DNA of 64,000 bases from Bacteroides sp. (GCA_014802435.1 JAAVCG010000006.1:121195-185194); one strand, 5' to 3'. Shown: positions 49,485 to 59,396, counted from the first letter of the stretch. Translations and numbers: made by a program. The notes: generated from the letters alone by a model not told the origin.

Positions 49485-49504
49485 ACGTTATGATAGGTGT
49501 GTGT

Positions 49505-50353
49505 TTATTGTTCAGTCAGATAGATTGTGAGGATTATCGAGGCGTCAGTGATGTTGATTACTCCATCCTCGTTAATGTCATATTTCTTATTGTTGGGCTG
49601 CTCGGCAAGATAGTGGGCAATGATTATTGTCGCGTCAGTGACATTAACAATCTTGTCATCGTTGACGTCTCCCCGCATTGAGGGTTTGTTGTCCACGTTG
49701 TCTTGATTTCCGCTCTGAGGCTCGTCAGGGCTGTCGGGCATGAACGTAAATCGGGCGGTCAGGGTAGTGTTCTCGCCGGGCATCGTGAAGCTCATGTTCA
49801 GGTCGTCGGCAACTTTGTTGCCATCTGAGTCAAACCATCCGTCAAACACGAAGCTCTGACTCGGATAAGCGCGGAGATTAAACATTTCGCCGGCCTTGTA
49901 TCTCTCGCCGCTGTTGATGTTAAAAGAGCAGGCCTCCACGGGTTCGGAGGAAAGGAATAGCCGATATTGCTTATAAGCCATTTCCGGCTCTTCGGGGCTA
50001 ACGGGGTCAAATTTTACGAATTCATAGACTGCGGTGACGACATCGTCAATGGCGCGAGTGGTATAATAGAATGAGCGCGATGTGGAGATGGTCTCGCCGT
50101 TTCTTTCCCAGCGTTTGAAGGCATAGTCAGAGTCAGAAGAGGAAGTGTTTAGATATACCCGCTTCCCTTCCTCATAGCGTCCGGCGCCGGAGGCATAGCC
50201 AACTTCGGCGGGCGATGCTTTGACCGTCAGTTTATACTTGGCCTGCGGTTCGGGCGGATTTGCCGGATTGAAGTCTTGAGCGCTGACTGTGCTGCTCCCC
50301 CAAAGTAGGGGGAGCAGAAGAGCCGACATCAGGTTTTGAATTAGTTTTTTCAC
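49505..50353 (-). CDS. Secreted dockerin protein with two beta-repeat domains
   Basis: 282 residues. Signal peptide to about residue 25 (STVSA/Q). Two InlB/SCP-like repeat domains (about 38-112 and 125-205: FDGWFDSDGNKV, TLTARF). The C-terminal 55 residues are a type I dockerin with both calcium loops complete: GDVNDDKIVNVTDA and YDINEDGVINITDA. Dockerins bind cohesins to build surface complexes. It follows the leucine-rich repeat gene by 21 bases, and the third gene upstream has a cohesin-like domain. Confidence 0.8.
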   Translation of the reverse strand: MKKLIQNLMSALLLPLLWGSSTVSAQDFNPANPPEPQAKYKLTVKASPAEVGYASGAGRYEEGKRVYLNTSSSDSDYAFKRWERNGETISTSRSFYYTTRAIDDVVTAVYEFVKFDPVSPEEPEMAYKQYRLFLSSEPVEACSFNINSGERYKAGEMFNLRAYPSQSFVFDGWFDSDGNKVADDLNMSFTMPGENTTLTARFTFMPDSPDEPQSGNQDNVDNKPSMRGDVNDDKIVNVTDATIIIAHYLAEQPNNKKYDINEDGVINITDASIILTIYLTEQ

Positions 50354-50374
50354 AAATAATTCAATTTTTGGGGA

Positions 50375-53300
50375 TTAGCGTACAACTTTAACGGCTTCGC
50401 CATTCTTGACCTCAATCATCAGGCCGCGCTGTGAACCGTCGGTTTCCAGTCCGTTGATGCGATAGTAAGTGGCATCGGAGTCAGATTCCACGGCGTCAAT
50501 ACCGGTCACATCCGTGCCCTTGGCGTTGAGCACGAAGCGGGAATCATCATAGCCCTTCTTTGCGGTAAATTCATAGGTTGTGCCGGGGGTGAGGGTGATG
50601 ATTTTGCCTGACTGGCAGTCCTTGAGGGTCAGTTCGCAGTCTGTGCGGGTACATTCAATGGTGAAGGCGCCGTCGGCCGGGGCATAGAATCCGAGGTTAA
50701 CTACTCCGTCGCCGTCGGGGCGCTCGTTGATTGCATAGCGCACGTTGGAGGCGTCGAGCGAGTAGATTTGCGGAGCTTCGGTGCTGATGAACTTCGAGGC
50801 GTCGGTGCCTACTTCATAGGCTGCGTCGGCATTGCTGTTGAACACCACACGGGTGCGGTCGCTGTTGGTGCCGTCGGTCACCGTCAGGTTGATGAGCTTG
50901 CGATCAGAAAGGGCGTGAGAGCGGCGGGCGGCGCGGCGCTTGCGGGCATTTGCGCGATGGTTGGGGTCGTTTTTCTGATTGAATGTTTCACGGAATTGGC
51001 TGAAGAAGTTTACGCCCTCGGATCCTTCAGGTTTCTGAACGAAGAAGGCCATGAAGGGATACATTGAGAAATCGTCGTCTTCCGGACTCAGGGCTTCATA
51101 AGAGTTGGAGTTGGGATTCCACCAGGTGATGGGACCGTCGAAGCCAAGGTCAGCCAGTTCATAGAAGCTCTGGAAGGGGTTGCCGATGAAGTTCCAGTTG
51201 GCATCCTGAAGATTGGAGGCAACATATTGCTTGAGTTCCTGAATCCAGTCCTTAGCATCAAATGAGACTTTAGGTATGCTCAGAGTCAGAGTGCCGTTCT
51301 TGCTGCCCTGGAAAATGTATCCATGGCCACGCTCAAGTGCTTCACCTTTGAAGTCTTTCCAAGAGCCGGAACCATGCATCGCGCGCCATTCACCGTCATA
51401 GTATCTCCAGACCATCTGGCCGTTAAACTTTATGTTCTCGAAGGGTACATCGAAGGGGAAGGCGAAGAAGTACCAGCGATTAGCCATGATGGGGATATTT
51501 ACGTTGAGCATGTCAATGTTGATGTTGCCGCCTGATTCGGAAGTGTTGCTGTCGCCGCCTTTGATGGTGGTTCCGCTCCCCTCGCCGTCAGCTTCAACGT
51601 CAACGTTGCCGAGGTCCTGGCTGTCGTTGCCGTCAACGACGAGGCCGGAGTCCTTACCGAGGTTTGCATCGGGATTGACCTTCTCGCCGGTCTCTTCGTC
51701 GGTCTCGCCCTTGATTCGGGGAGTGTCCGGGTCTTCAATCAGGTCCTTGTCGTCAAGATAGAAGTAAGAATACGGCTCATTGAAGTTCACAATTGACTGG
51801 AACTGACTCCACTGAGTGTCCCAATAATAGAGCTTCTCGCTGGTGTCAGGCACATGAAGCGTCGCCTGCAAGTATGTGTCGCTTGCGAAAGTGTTTTCGC
51901 CAATAGAAGTCGGCTGTATCGTATAAGTATATACATCGCGCACCGTTTCGGGAATTGCGCGGACGCCAATTGAGTTTACACCGGCCGGGATGCGGAACTC
52001 AGTAAGAGATGAGCAACCGTCAAAAGCTTGTTGACCAATACTTTTTATGGTAGAAGGCATTGATATTGTGGTGAGACTGCTGCAACTACTGAAGCAATAG
52101 GAAGGTATGTCAGTAAGTGTCGGAGGTAAAATAACCTCTGTTAGAGAGTGACAGTCTGCGAAAGCGCCCCTATCATTAAATGGAGATGAAGAGTTCACAA
52201 TCTTTGAAATTCCGATAGGAAGCGTAATAGAGCCGAGGCTGCTGCAGTATGCAAACGCTCCGAATCCAATGGTTGCTGAATGAGAGGTTAATTCTTTAGG
52301 GAAAATGACTTCTCTTAATTTGCTACAACCATAGAATGCCGAATTACCTATAGAACATATTGATCTTGGAATGTCTATTTTTGTAAGACGATAGCATTTT
52401 TTTAATGCGTCAGATCCAATAGATTGAATAGAATCTGATAGAATAATGGTCTGAAGATTCCCACACTCATTAAAAGCATAGTTACCAATAGAAATGGCAT
52501 TTTTGGGTAAGATAATATCCGTAATATTTAGCTCGCGGAACATATTGTCACCTACGATATTATCCTCGGTGTGGCAGCCGGAATAGTATTCGTAAGAACT
52601 ACCGACAATAGTTGCATCGCTGAGGTCAAGTTTGCGCAGGTTGAGCATCTTGTTGCGGAATACGATAATGTCATAGCTATTGATTGTACCGGTTACTTTA
52701 AGATTAAGCACGTTGAGAGCCATGTCATGGTCGAAGCCTTCATTGACTTTGTTAAGCACGTCAGAGTCATTCTCACGCGCTGAAACGGTCACGTCAAAGT
52801 CTGTAGTTCCATGAGTGAGAATTTTAGTTGCAAGCATATCCGGGAGAGCTTTTGCATAAGCGCTTTCGCTGCCGGCCGGCACGCAAATAAGGGTTGAGAA
52901 CGAGGTCGTATCAAAAGTTGGCGGTGTAGTTCCCGCAAAATGTACCAATGCAGGGTTAGAAAATGCTTTGGTAGACACATTAGTAACGGATTCGGGGAGA
53001 TTAAACTCAGGGATGGCGCAACCGTAGAATGCATGATCGCCGATAGTCTTTAGTTTAGGCATATCGCCAATTGAGTGCAAAGAATCGCAACCCATGAAGG
53101 CTCTGCTGTTGATAGACGTTAAAGCGGGCATATCGCCTACCGATTGCAATGCATCGCAACTGTAGAAAGCTTCTTGGTCAATGAAGGTCAAAGCGGGCAT
53201 ATCGCCTACCGATTGCAAAGCAGCACAATCGTAGAAAGTTCTATCGCTGATGGAGGACAAAGCGGGCATATTACCTACAGACTTCAAAGCGGAGCAGCCC

Positions 53301-54052
53301 CCAAAAGCCTCGCTACCGATAGAATTCAAAGCGGGCATATCGCCTACCGATTGCAAAGCAGCGCAATCGTAGAAAGTTCTATCGCTGATGGAGGACAAAG
53401 CGGGCATATCTCCTACAGATATCAAAGCTGAGCAGCCCCGGAAAGCCTCGTTGCCGATAGAATTCAAAGCGGGCATATCACCTACAGATATCAAAGTTGA
53501 GCAACCCCGGAAAGCCTCGTTGCCGATAGAATTCAAAGCGGGCATATCACCTACAGATATCAAAGCTGAGCAATTCTCGAAAGTGGAACGACCGATAGAA
53601 TTCAAAGCGGGCATATCACCTACAGACATCAAAGCGGAGCAACTCAGGAATGCCAAATTACCGATAGAATTCAAAGCGGGCATATCTCCTACGGATTGGA
53701 GAGTCATGCACGCATGGAAAGCATAGTCGCAAATTTCGGTTAAGGTGTTGGGAAGCTGGATCTCAGTGATATTACTTTCGCAGAAAGCGTATCGGCCCAG
53801 AGATGTTACGGTGTAAGTAACACCGTTTACAGTAATTGAGGACGGTACAACTATTTTACCTACATAGTAGGTATCGTTGCCTGTAGCAGAGATGCTGCCA
53901 AAGCCATTGCTATATTGATAGTTTGTGACCTGTGCGGTATGGTTGGAGGTGTTAGTGATGTAATGGATGCCGTTGACCTCGACGTTTTCGGCGCGGAGGG
54001 AGGTGAATAGGGCCGCGCCGAGGAGGAGCGATAGGGTTAGTTTTTTTAGCAT
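50375..54052 (-). CDS. BspA-like leucine-rich repeat surface protein
   Basis: 1225 residues. Signal peptide to about residue 21. LRR_5 (BspA-type) repeats run from about 55 to 760. Ten 23-residue units of consensus SVGDMPALNSIGxxAFxxCxAL lie at about 117-345, nearly identical in DNA. A C-terminal beta region (800-1225) ends in YYRINGLETDGSQRG, IEVKNGEAVKVVR, a diverged sorting-type tail. BspA proteins bind fibronectin or host cells; that role is inferred. Between LRRs and tail, a Ser/Gly/Asp-rich linker occurs at about 765-830. Confidence 0.8.
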   Translation of the reverse strand: MLKKLTLSLLLGAALFTSLRAENVEVNGIHYITNTSNHTAQVTNYQYSNGFGSISATGNDTYYVGKIVVPSSITVNGVTYTVTSLGRYAFCESNITEIQLPNTLTEICDYAFHACMTLQSVGDMPALNSIGNLAFLSCSALMSVGDMPALNSIGRSTFENCSALISVGDMPALNSIGNEAFRGCSTLISVGDMPALNSIGNEAFRGCSALISVGDMPALSSISDRTFYDCAALQSVGDMPALNSIGSEAFGGCSALKSVGNMPALSSISDRTFYDCAALQSVGDMPALTFIDQEAFYSCDALQSVGDMPALTSINSRAFMGCDSLHSIGDMPKLKTIGDHAFYGCAIPEFNLPESVTNVSTKAFSNPALVHFAGTTPPTFDTTSFSTLICVPAGSESAYAKALPDMLATKILTHGTTDFDVTVSARENDSDVLNKVNEGFDHDMALNVLNLKVTGTINSYDIIVFRNKMLNLRKLDLSDATIVGSSYEYYSGCHTEDNIVGDNMFRELNITDIILPKNAISIGNYAFNECGNLQTIILSDSIQSIGSDALKKCYRLTKIDIPRSICSIGNSAFYGCSKLREVIFPKELTSHSATIGFGAFAYCSSLGSITLPIGISKIVNSSSPFNDRGAFADCHSLTEVILPPTLTDIPSYCFSSCSSLTTISMPSTIKSIGQQAFDGCSSLTEFRIPAGVNSIGVRAIPETVRDVYTYTIQPTSIGENTFASDTYLQATLHVPDTSEKLYYWDTQWSQFQSIVNFNEPYSYFYLDDKDLIEDPDTPRIKGETDEETGEKVNPDANLGKDSGLVVDGNDSQDLGNVDVEADGEGSGTTIKGGDSNTSESGGNINIDMLNVNIPIMANRWYFFAFPFDVPFENIKFNGQMVWRYYDGEWRAMHGSGSWKDFKGEALERGHGYIFQGSKNGTLTLSIPKVSFDAKDWIQELKQYVASNLQDANWNFIGNPFQSFYELADLGFDGPITWWNPNSNSYEALSPEDDDFSMYPFMAFFVQKPEGSEGVNFFSQFRETFNQKNDPNHRANARKRRAARRSHALSDRKLINLTVTDGTNSDRTRVVFNSNADAAYEVGTDASKFISTEAPQIYSLDASNVRYAINERPDGDGVVNLGFYAPADGAFTIECTRTDCELTLKDCQSGKIITLTPGTTYEFTAKKGYDDSRFVLNAKGTDVTGIDAVESDSDATYYRINGLETDGSQRGLMIEVKNGEAVKVVR
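53040..53720 (-). repeat. 69-bp tandem coding repeats in the LRR gene
   Basis: About ten near-identical 69-base units, each encoding 23 residues. Phrases such as AAAGCGGGCATATC and GCCTCGTTGCCGATAGAATT recur with few changes, some units differing only at one or two bases, which shows recent expansion or homogenisation. Confidence 0.9.
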
Positions 54053-54075
54053 AACTTTATGGTTGGTTTATTATT

Positions 54076-55203
54076 TTATTTGCGGAAAATGTGACCTCGG
54101 GAAATGTAGATATTGCCGGGGATGGGTGTGAAGACCCTTTCGCCCAGGAGGTTGAAAATGGGAAAATCGGCAGCCTGGTCAGTGATCTCGGCAATGTCAA
54201 CGCTTGCCAGGATTTTGATGGGGAGGGATTCCGGTGTGCCGTTAGCGAACTCTTTATCAATTGCGGAGATGAAGATATGGCCCGGGTCGAGATGGGTTGA
54301 CTCGGGGACGATGGTAAAAGTGGGGTTTTCCGGATGAGGGGAGAAGAGATAACCGTCTTCGCGCTCGTGATGGTTGACGTTGGCCGTAAGGACACCGTGA
54401 TTCGCGATGGCATCTGTGGGAAAATCGTCGGCCGAGGCAATGCCTGAGAGGGTCTCGGTCCATCCCTGAGGGGCATAAATTATGTATGGTTTATATGGGT
54501 CAAGGGCGGATACTTCTTCGAGTTCCACTTCATGGGTGTCATTGATGGAGGTTGCGCGATAGGCAAATACTCCGTCGGGTAGCTCCGTGAGAGGGAAGGG
54601 GAGAATGAGAGTGGCCCAGCGCTCGGATTCGGGGATATTGATGTCAACGGTGCGTTCGGCGGGGATGGAGATTGAGGCCGTAGCGGAGTTTTGCATCGTG
54701 TTTCCAGGGGTCCATTGAATGGGGAATCCTATGGCGGGGTCTTTGGAGTTGAAGACGAATTCGCGGAATTCCACTTCGTTATCGCCGGCTTTGGCGAGGG
54801 GATGAACCGTCAGGTTTATGTCAGCAATTGAGCCGACGGGGGCGGAGAATTCCTCGTTCATGATGCTGAAGCAGATTACTTTAGCGCGTGAGCCATGATC
54901 TTTGACGGCTGATGAGACCATATGGCCGGGGTTGATTTGCCCCGGGCTGCCAATGGTGCCGGTTTCGGGGAAGGTTACTCCGGCGGGGAGGATAAGGTCA
55001 AAGTTATAGGCCATGTAGACGCGGTTTTCATCGCCGGCAATGCTGACGGTCACGTAGTCGCCCGCCGAGGCGGAATGGACGCCGCTGATTTCAAGGCCGT
55101 CGGTCGTGTCGAACCATTTAGGCTGCTCGTCGTCGGCCCGGAGTAAGGCCGGGGATAGAAGAATGGCTGAGATGGCGATAAAGGGCTTTAGTGAAAGACT
55201 CAT
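54076..55203 (-). CDS. Secreted protein with cohesin-like domain and type IX-like tail
   Basis: 375 residues. Signal peptide to about residue 23. Residues about 33-155 (SAGDYVTVSIAGDENRVYMA, FDLILPAGVTF, PVGSIADINLTVHPLAKAGD) follow the cohesin pattern of an opening strand, LPAGV and a late Ala/Gly loop. Residues 180-330 form another beta domain with a YIIYAPQGW segment. The tail, PIFNLLGERVFTPIPGNIYIS, is of the sorting type. It heads the surface module; a G10 tract lies at its promoter. The cohesin call is a weak pattern match. Confidence 0.55.
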   Translation of the reverse strand: MSLSLKPFIAISAILLSPALLRADDEQPKWFDTTDGLEISGVHSASAGDYVTVSIAGDENRVYMAYNFDLILPAGVTFPETGTIGSPGQINPGHMVSSAVKDHGSRAKVICFSIMNEEFSAPVGSIADINLTVHPLAKAGDNEVEFREFVFNSKDPAIGFPIQWTPGNTMQNSATASISIPAERTVDINIPESERWATLILPFPLTELPDGVFAYRATSINDTHEVELEEVSALDPYKPYIIYAPQGWTETLSGIASADDFPTDAIANHGVLTANVNHHEREDGYLFSPHPENPTFTIVPESTHLDPGHIFISAIDKEFANGTPESLPIKILASVDIAEITDQAADFPIFNLLGERVFTPIPGNIYISRGHIFRK

Positions 55204-55241
55204 TTAGGTGATTTATCGTGAAAAAGGTTATATTTTTTGCG

Positions 55242-55279
55242 CAAAGGTACGAAAAAAAGGAGCAATTTACCCCCCCCCC
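55242..55279 (-). promoter_or_regulatory. Promoter with G10 tract before the cohesin-like gene
   Basis: TACCTTTG on the minus strand (55249-55242), and 20 bases upstream, where the -33 element should be, a run of ten G (55279-55270 on this strand). The ATG at 55203 is about 32 bases from the predicted start. Confidence 0.5.
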
Positions 55280-55422
55280 TCCAATGTTAAGACATGTTAA
55301 ATTTGAAAAAAGTAGATGAGACAATGTTCTTTACACTATTCATAGTCCGCTGAATGATAGGTGATTTACTGTTGTGAAGGCCCTCAGAGGTAACAGGCTC
55401 ATAGCAGCGCTGCCTATGGAGA

Positions 55423-55599
55423 GGCGGATTCCGATCCGCCGCCTCTGCTGCGGGGATAGTACAACACGTTCTCGGGTTGTGGTTTTGGGGCGTATATTTT
55501 TTAACCCCCAGTGGCTGCGCGACCGGGTTAACTGGAGTGGAATCCCTCCGGGCTATTTCTTGTGCGAATTTAGACGATGGCGGCGGATCGGAATCCGCC
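55423..55599. repeat. Inverted pair of GGCGGAT palindromes
   Basis: GGCGGATTCCGATCCGCC (55423-55440) and its reverse orientation (55582-55599), flanked by TATGGAGA and TTTCCATA respectively. This is the third site of this repeat family. The remaining gap from 55280 to 55761 shows no gene. Confidence 0.8.
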
Positions 55600-55761
55600 T
55601 TTCCATAGGCTACACACTTGTCTGGTAGTCCGGTGGTTTTCGTTAATCCATGAGTTCTGTAGCTGGCTCTTTTATTCTTGAATTCTTTGACGGGGGGGAA
55701 TGAGCAGCCCCCGGGAGCGCGGGGCTGCCGGGGGCTGAGGGGGTATTTGTTGTAATGGGGG

Positions 55762-57477
55762 TTAGGCTTTGTAGGTGTCGATTTCGGCGGGGGTGAATCC
55801 GGCGATGAATTCGCAGTGTTGGGCTACGAGGGCGTCGGTGAGGTTGCCGTAGACGATGCAGGATTTGGTGAAGGAGTCGTTGCGCTGGGCGTCGAGGAGG
55901 AGCAGGTAGCTCATGACGATGCTGCCGGCCATTTCTACGAGGCGACGGCCCATGAAGTCAACGAGGGTCTGGTCTTTCTTTTCAACGACAGAGGCAAGAG
56001 CGGCCTGATATTTCTCAACGATTGCTTCGAGGCGCACTTTGACGGCTTCGAGTTCGGGCTTGAGGGGCTCACCGGCAGCGAGCTGGGCGCGATAGCTATC
56101 GATGAGGGTGTTGATGGTGCCGGAAGTGACGTGGCGAATGGCGGCGACAACCTGGAGCTGGGTGGTACCTTCATAGATTGAGGTGATGCGGGTGTCGCGA
56201 TAGAGGCGTTCGCAGGCATAGTCCTTCATGAAGCCTGAGCCGCCGTGGATCTGGATGCAGTCATATGCGTTTTGGTTGGCATATTCAGAGCCGAGACCCT
56301 TGGCGAGGGGAGTGCAGGCGTCAGCCAGCTTGGAATAGTATTTGGCTTCTTTCTTTTCTTCGGGGGTGAGGGGGCGTTCCTTTGCGATGTCGTCGTAGAC
56401 CTTGTAGAGGTCAACGTAGCGGGCGGTTTCGTAAAGGAGTGAGCGAGAGGCGTCGAGCTTGGCCTTCATGGTGGCAAGCATTTCATAGACGGCGGGGAAC
56501 TCGATGATAGCCTTGCCGAACTGCATGCGTTCCTTGGCATACTGGAGGGCTTCACGATAAGCGAGTTCGGAGCATCCGACGCTCTGTGCGGCGATACCGA
56601 GGCGGGCGCCGTTCATCAGGGCCATCACATATTTGATGAGGCCGAGGCGGCGGCTGCCGCAGAGTTCAGCCTTGGCGTTTTTGTAGACGAGTTCGCAGGT
56701 GGGAGAGCCCTTGATGCCCATTTTGTTTTCAATGCGGCGCACGGTTACTCCGCCGTCGCGCTTATCATAGATGAACATTGAGAGTCCTCGGCCATCCTTG
56801 GTGCCTTCTTCAGAGCGGGCAAGGACGAGGTGGATGTCGGCGTCACCATTGGTGATGAAGCGCTTCACGCCGTTGAGGACCCAAGTGCCATCTTCAAGCT
56901 GAGAGGCCTTGAGCATAACGCTCTGGAGGTCAGAGCCGGCATCGGGCTCGGTGAGGTCCATCGACATGGTTTCACCGGCGCAGACGCGGGGAATGAATTT
57001 CTGCTTCTGTTCTTCGTCGGCAAACTCATAGATTGTTTCGGCGCAGTCCTGAAGGCCCCAGAGGTTTTCAAACCCGGTATCGGCACGGCTGACGATGTCG
57101 GCGGCCATGATGTAGGGGGTGATGGGGAAGTTGAGACCGCCGAGGCGACGGGGCATGGACATGCCCATGAGTCCGGCCTTGCGGCAGGCGTCGAGGTTCA
57201 CCTGAGTGCCGTCGGCATAGATTACGCGTCCGTTTTCAACTCGGGGACCCTGATGGTCAACGTCTTCGGCATTGGGGGCAATGATTTCGCCGCAGATATC
57301 GCCGACGATTTCCAGGACTTTGTCATAGTTGTCCATGGCGTCGTCGAAGTTGTAGGGAGCATAGTCAAACTTCTCGGCGTCAGAGTATTGGCGTTCCTTG
57401 AGCTCCACGATTTTCCGCATGAGCGGATGGGTCAGGTGGTGCTTGAGGTCGGGATTGTCAGTATAAAAGTTAGCCAT
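55762..57477 (-). CDS. Acyl-CoA dehydrogenase
   Basis: 571 residues, longer than short-chain enzymes because of a C-terminal extension (about 440-571). Motifs: MDLTEPDAGSDL (FAD and substrate), SMFIYDKRDGGV, GARLGIAAQSVG and ITSIYEGTTQLQ with the Glu near 425 as catalytic base. It oxidises acyl-CoA and passes electrons to EtfAB, encoded just upstream with a two-base gap. The substrate is not known. Confidence 0.92.
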   Translation of the reverse strand: MANFYTDNPDLKHHLTHPLMRKIVELKERQYSDAEKFDYAPYNFDDAMDNYDKVLEIVGDICGEIIAPNAEDVDHQGPRVENGRVIYADGTQVNLDACRKAGLMGMSMPRRLGGLNFPITPYIMAADIVSRADTGFENLWGLQDCAETIYEFADEEQKQKFIPRVCAGETMSMDLTEPDAGSDLQSVMLKASQLEDGTWVLNGVKRFITNGDADIHLVLARSEEGTKDGRGLSMFIYDKRDGGVTVRRIENKMGIKGSPTCELVYKNAKAELCGSRRLGLIKYVMALMNGARLGIAAQSVGCSELAYREALQYAKERMQFGKAIIEFPAVYEMLATMKAKLDASRSLLYETARYVDLYKVYDDIAKERPLTPEEKKEAKYYSKLADACTPLAKGLGSEYANQNAYDCIQIHGGSGFMKDYACERLYRDTRITSIYEGTTQLQVVAAIRHVTSGTINTLIDSYRAQLAAGEPLKPELEAVKVRLEAIVEKYQAALASVVEKKDQTLVDFMGRRLVEMAGSIVMSYLLLLDAQRNDSFTKSCIVYGNLTDALVAQHCEFIAGFTPAEIDTYKA

Positions 57478-57479
57478 GA

Positions 57480-58511
57480 TTACTTTGAGTTCTTTTTGTA
57501 ATACTTAATCAATTTGGGGACGATGTCCTCGACATTGCCGGTAATGACATAGTCAGCAATGGTATTGATCGGCGCATTGGGGTCATTGTTAATGGAGATG
57601 ATGATAGAGCTTTCCTGCATGCCGGCAATGTGTTGAATCTGGCCGGAGATGCCGCAAGCAATGTAGAGTTTAGGGCGCACGGTGGTGCCGGTCTGACCGA
57701 TTTGGCGGCCATGTTCAACCCATCCGGCATCAACGGCGGCGCGAGTGGCGCCCACTTCGCCGCCAAGCACCTTGGCGAGTTCAAAAATCTGGTCAAAGCC
57801 CTCCTTGGAGCCAACGCCATAGCCGCCGGCTACGATTATGGGGGAGTTCTTGATGTTGATTTTTGATTTTTCGATGTGGCGGTCAATGATTTCAACGACG
57901 TAGTCTTCAGGCTTTACAAAGTCGTCGGCCTTGAGGTTGATGACTTCGGCCTTATGGTTGGGGTCATAAACCTCTTTCTTCATCACGCCTTCACGGACGG
58001 TAGCCATCTGGGGGCGACATTCGGGGTTAACGATCGTAGCGACGATGTTGCCGCCGAATGCGGGGCGGATTTGATAGAGGAGGTTTTCGTAGTTCTTGCC
58101 GGTCTTGGGGTCAGTATGGTTACCGATTTCCAGGGCGGTGCAGTCAGCAGTGAGGCCGCTATGGAGGCATGAGCTTACGCGGGGCCCGAGGTCACGACCG
58201 ATGGTCGTTGCGCCCATCAGGCAGATCTGGGGCTGAATCTGGCGGAACAGATTGATCAGCAGCGCTGCATGGGGGTTAGTCGTGTAAGGAGCCAGGCGGG
58301 CATCGTCAACTTTGTAAACGACGTCGGCGCCATAGGGGGCGAGGACTTTTTCAACGTCGCCGAGGTTATGTCCGGCAACGATTGCTTCGAGCTTAACGCC
58401 GAGTTTATCGGCCAGTACGCGGCCCTTGGTCAGCAGTTCGAGGCTGACGTCGGCTACGTGGTCTTCATCCCATTCGCAATAAACGATGAGGTTGTTCTTA
58501 TCTTGTAACAT
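57480..58511 (-). CDS. etfA: Electron transfer flavoprotein, alpha subunit
   Basis: 343 residues. The C-terminal FAD domain has GGEVGATRAAVDAGW, QIGQTGTTVRPKLYIACGISG, and SIIISINNDPNAPI. With EtfB it carries electrons from acyl-CoA dehydrogenase. It lies between etfB (12-base gap) and the dehydrogenase. Confidence 0.95.
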   Translation of the reverse strand: MLQDKNNLIVYCEWDEDHVADVSLELLTKGRVLADKLGVKLEAIVAGHNLGDVEKVLAPYGADVVYKVDDARLAPYTTNPHAALLINLFRQIQPQICLMGATTIGRDLGPRVSSCLHSGLTADCTALEIGNHTDPKTGKNYENLLYQIRPAFGGNIVATIVNPECRPQMATVREGVMKKEVYDPNHKAEVINLKADDFVKPEDYVVEIIDRHIEKSKINIKNSPIIVAGGYGVGSKEGFDQIFELAKVLGGEVGATRAAVDAGWVEHGRQIGQTGTTVRPKLYIACGISGQIQHIAGMQESSIIISINNDPNAPINTIADYVITGNVEDIVPKLIKYYKKNSK

Positions 58512-58523
58512 ATATGGATATTC

Positions 58524-59396
58524 TTAGCCGATAGTGTGGTTAGCAATCAGTTCCTGGATGAGTTCTTCGAGTTGCTCATCATTATTTTCGAGGCGGCGGC
58601 TTTCCTTAGCGGTGAAGACGACGTTTTCAATGGCTTTCACTTTGGTGGGGGAGCCGGGGAAGCCTATTTGTTCGGGGTCAGCTTCAACGAATGCGGCGTT
58701 CCATTCCTGAATAATGTCGGGGCAGCGGGAGTCAGCGCGCTTGGCGGCTTCTTCGCTGAGGGCATTCTTTTCAGTGGGCGATGCGGCATACTTGAACTTG
58801 CAGACGCGCTGGGCGTTGCGGGGGCGACATTCGTCGGCCGAGCCGGTTACGGTCACTACGCAGGGCAGGGGGGCCTTGACGGTTTCCACGCCATGTTCGA
58901 GGCGACGCTTGACAATGACGTGTCCGTCCTTGCAGTCAAGAATCTCTTCGGCGTAAGTAACCTGCGGAATTCCAAGTTTTTCAGCAATCTGGGGGCCTAC
59001 CTGGGCGGTGTCGCCGTCAATGGCCTGGCGGCCACCGAGGATAATGTCGTAGCCCTCCATCTTCTTGACGGCCTGAGCCAGGGAGTAAGAAGTGGCGAGG
59101 GTGTCAGCGCCGCCGAGGCAGCGGTCAGTCAGAACGACTCCGCGGTCAGCGCCGCGATAGATTGCTTCACGAATGATTTCAGAGGCACGGGGAAGACCCA
59201 TAGTGAGCATCGTCACGGTTGAACCGGGATTTGCATCCTTCAGGCGCAGAGCCTGTTCAAGCGCATTGAGGTCTTCCGGATTGAAGATTGCCGGCAGCGC
59301 AGCGCGATTGATGGTGCCGTCCTCTTTCATTGCATCTTTGCCCACATTGCGGGTATCGGGAACCTGCTTGGCGAGCACGATGATATTTAAACTCAT
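58524..59396 (-). CDS. etfB: Electron transfer flavoprotein, beta subunit
   Basis: 290 residues. LAKQVPDTRNVG at the N-terminus, NPEDLNALEQALRLKD and GRQAIDGDTAQVGPQIAEKLG, the nucleotide-binding signature. It opens the etfB-etfA-dehydrogenase operon and has a complete promoter (59461-59492). Confidence 0.95.
   Translation of the reverse strand: MSLNIIVLAKQVPDTRNVGKDAMKEDGTINRAALPAIFNPEDLNALEQALRLKDANPGSTVTMLTMGLPRASEIIREAIYRGADRGVVLTDRCLGGADTLATSYSLAQAVKKMEGYDIILGGRQAIDGDTAQVGPQIAEKLGIPQVTYAEEILDCKDGHVIVKRRLEHGVETVKAPLPCVVTVTGSADECRPRNAQRVCKFKYAASPTEKNALSEEAAKRADSRCPDIIQEWNAAFVEADPEQIGFPGSPTKVKAIENVVFTAKESRRLENNDEQLEELIQELIANHTIG

Noticed and set aside
53040-53720. CRISPR-like regular repeats
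   Set aside because: The period is 69 bases with no unique spacers, and it lies in frame in an LRR protein; no cas genes are present.
53144-53726. Two open frames antisense to the LRR repeats
   Set aside because: They arise because the 69-bp repeat lacks stops in that frame; the proteins are mere repeats with no signal and no start context.
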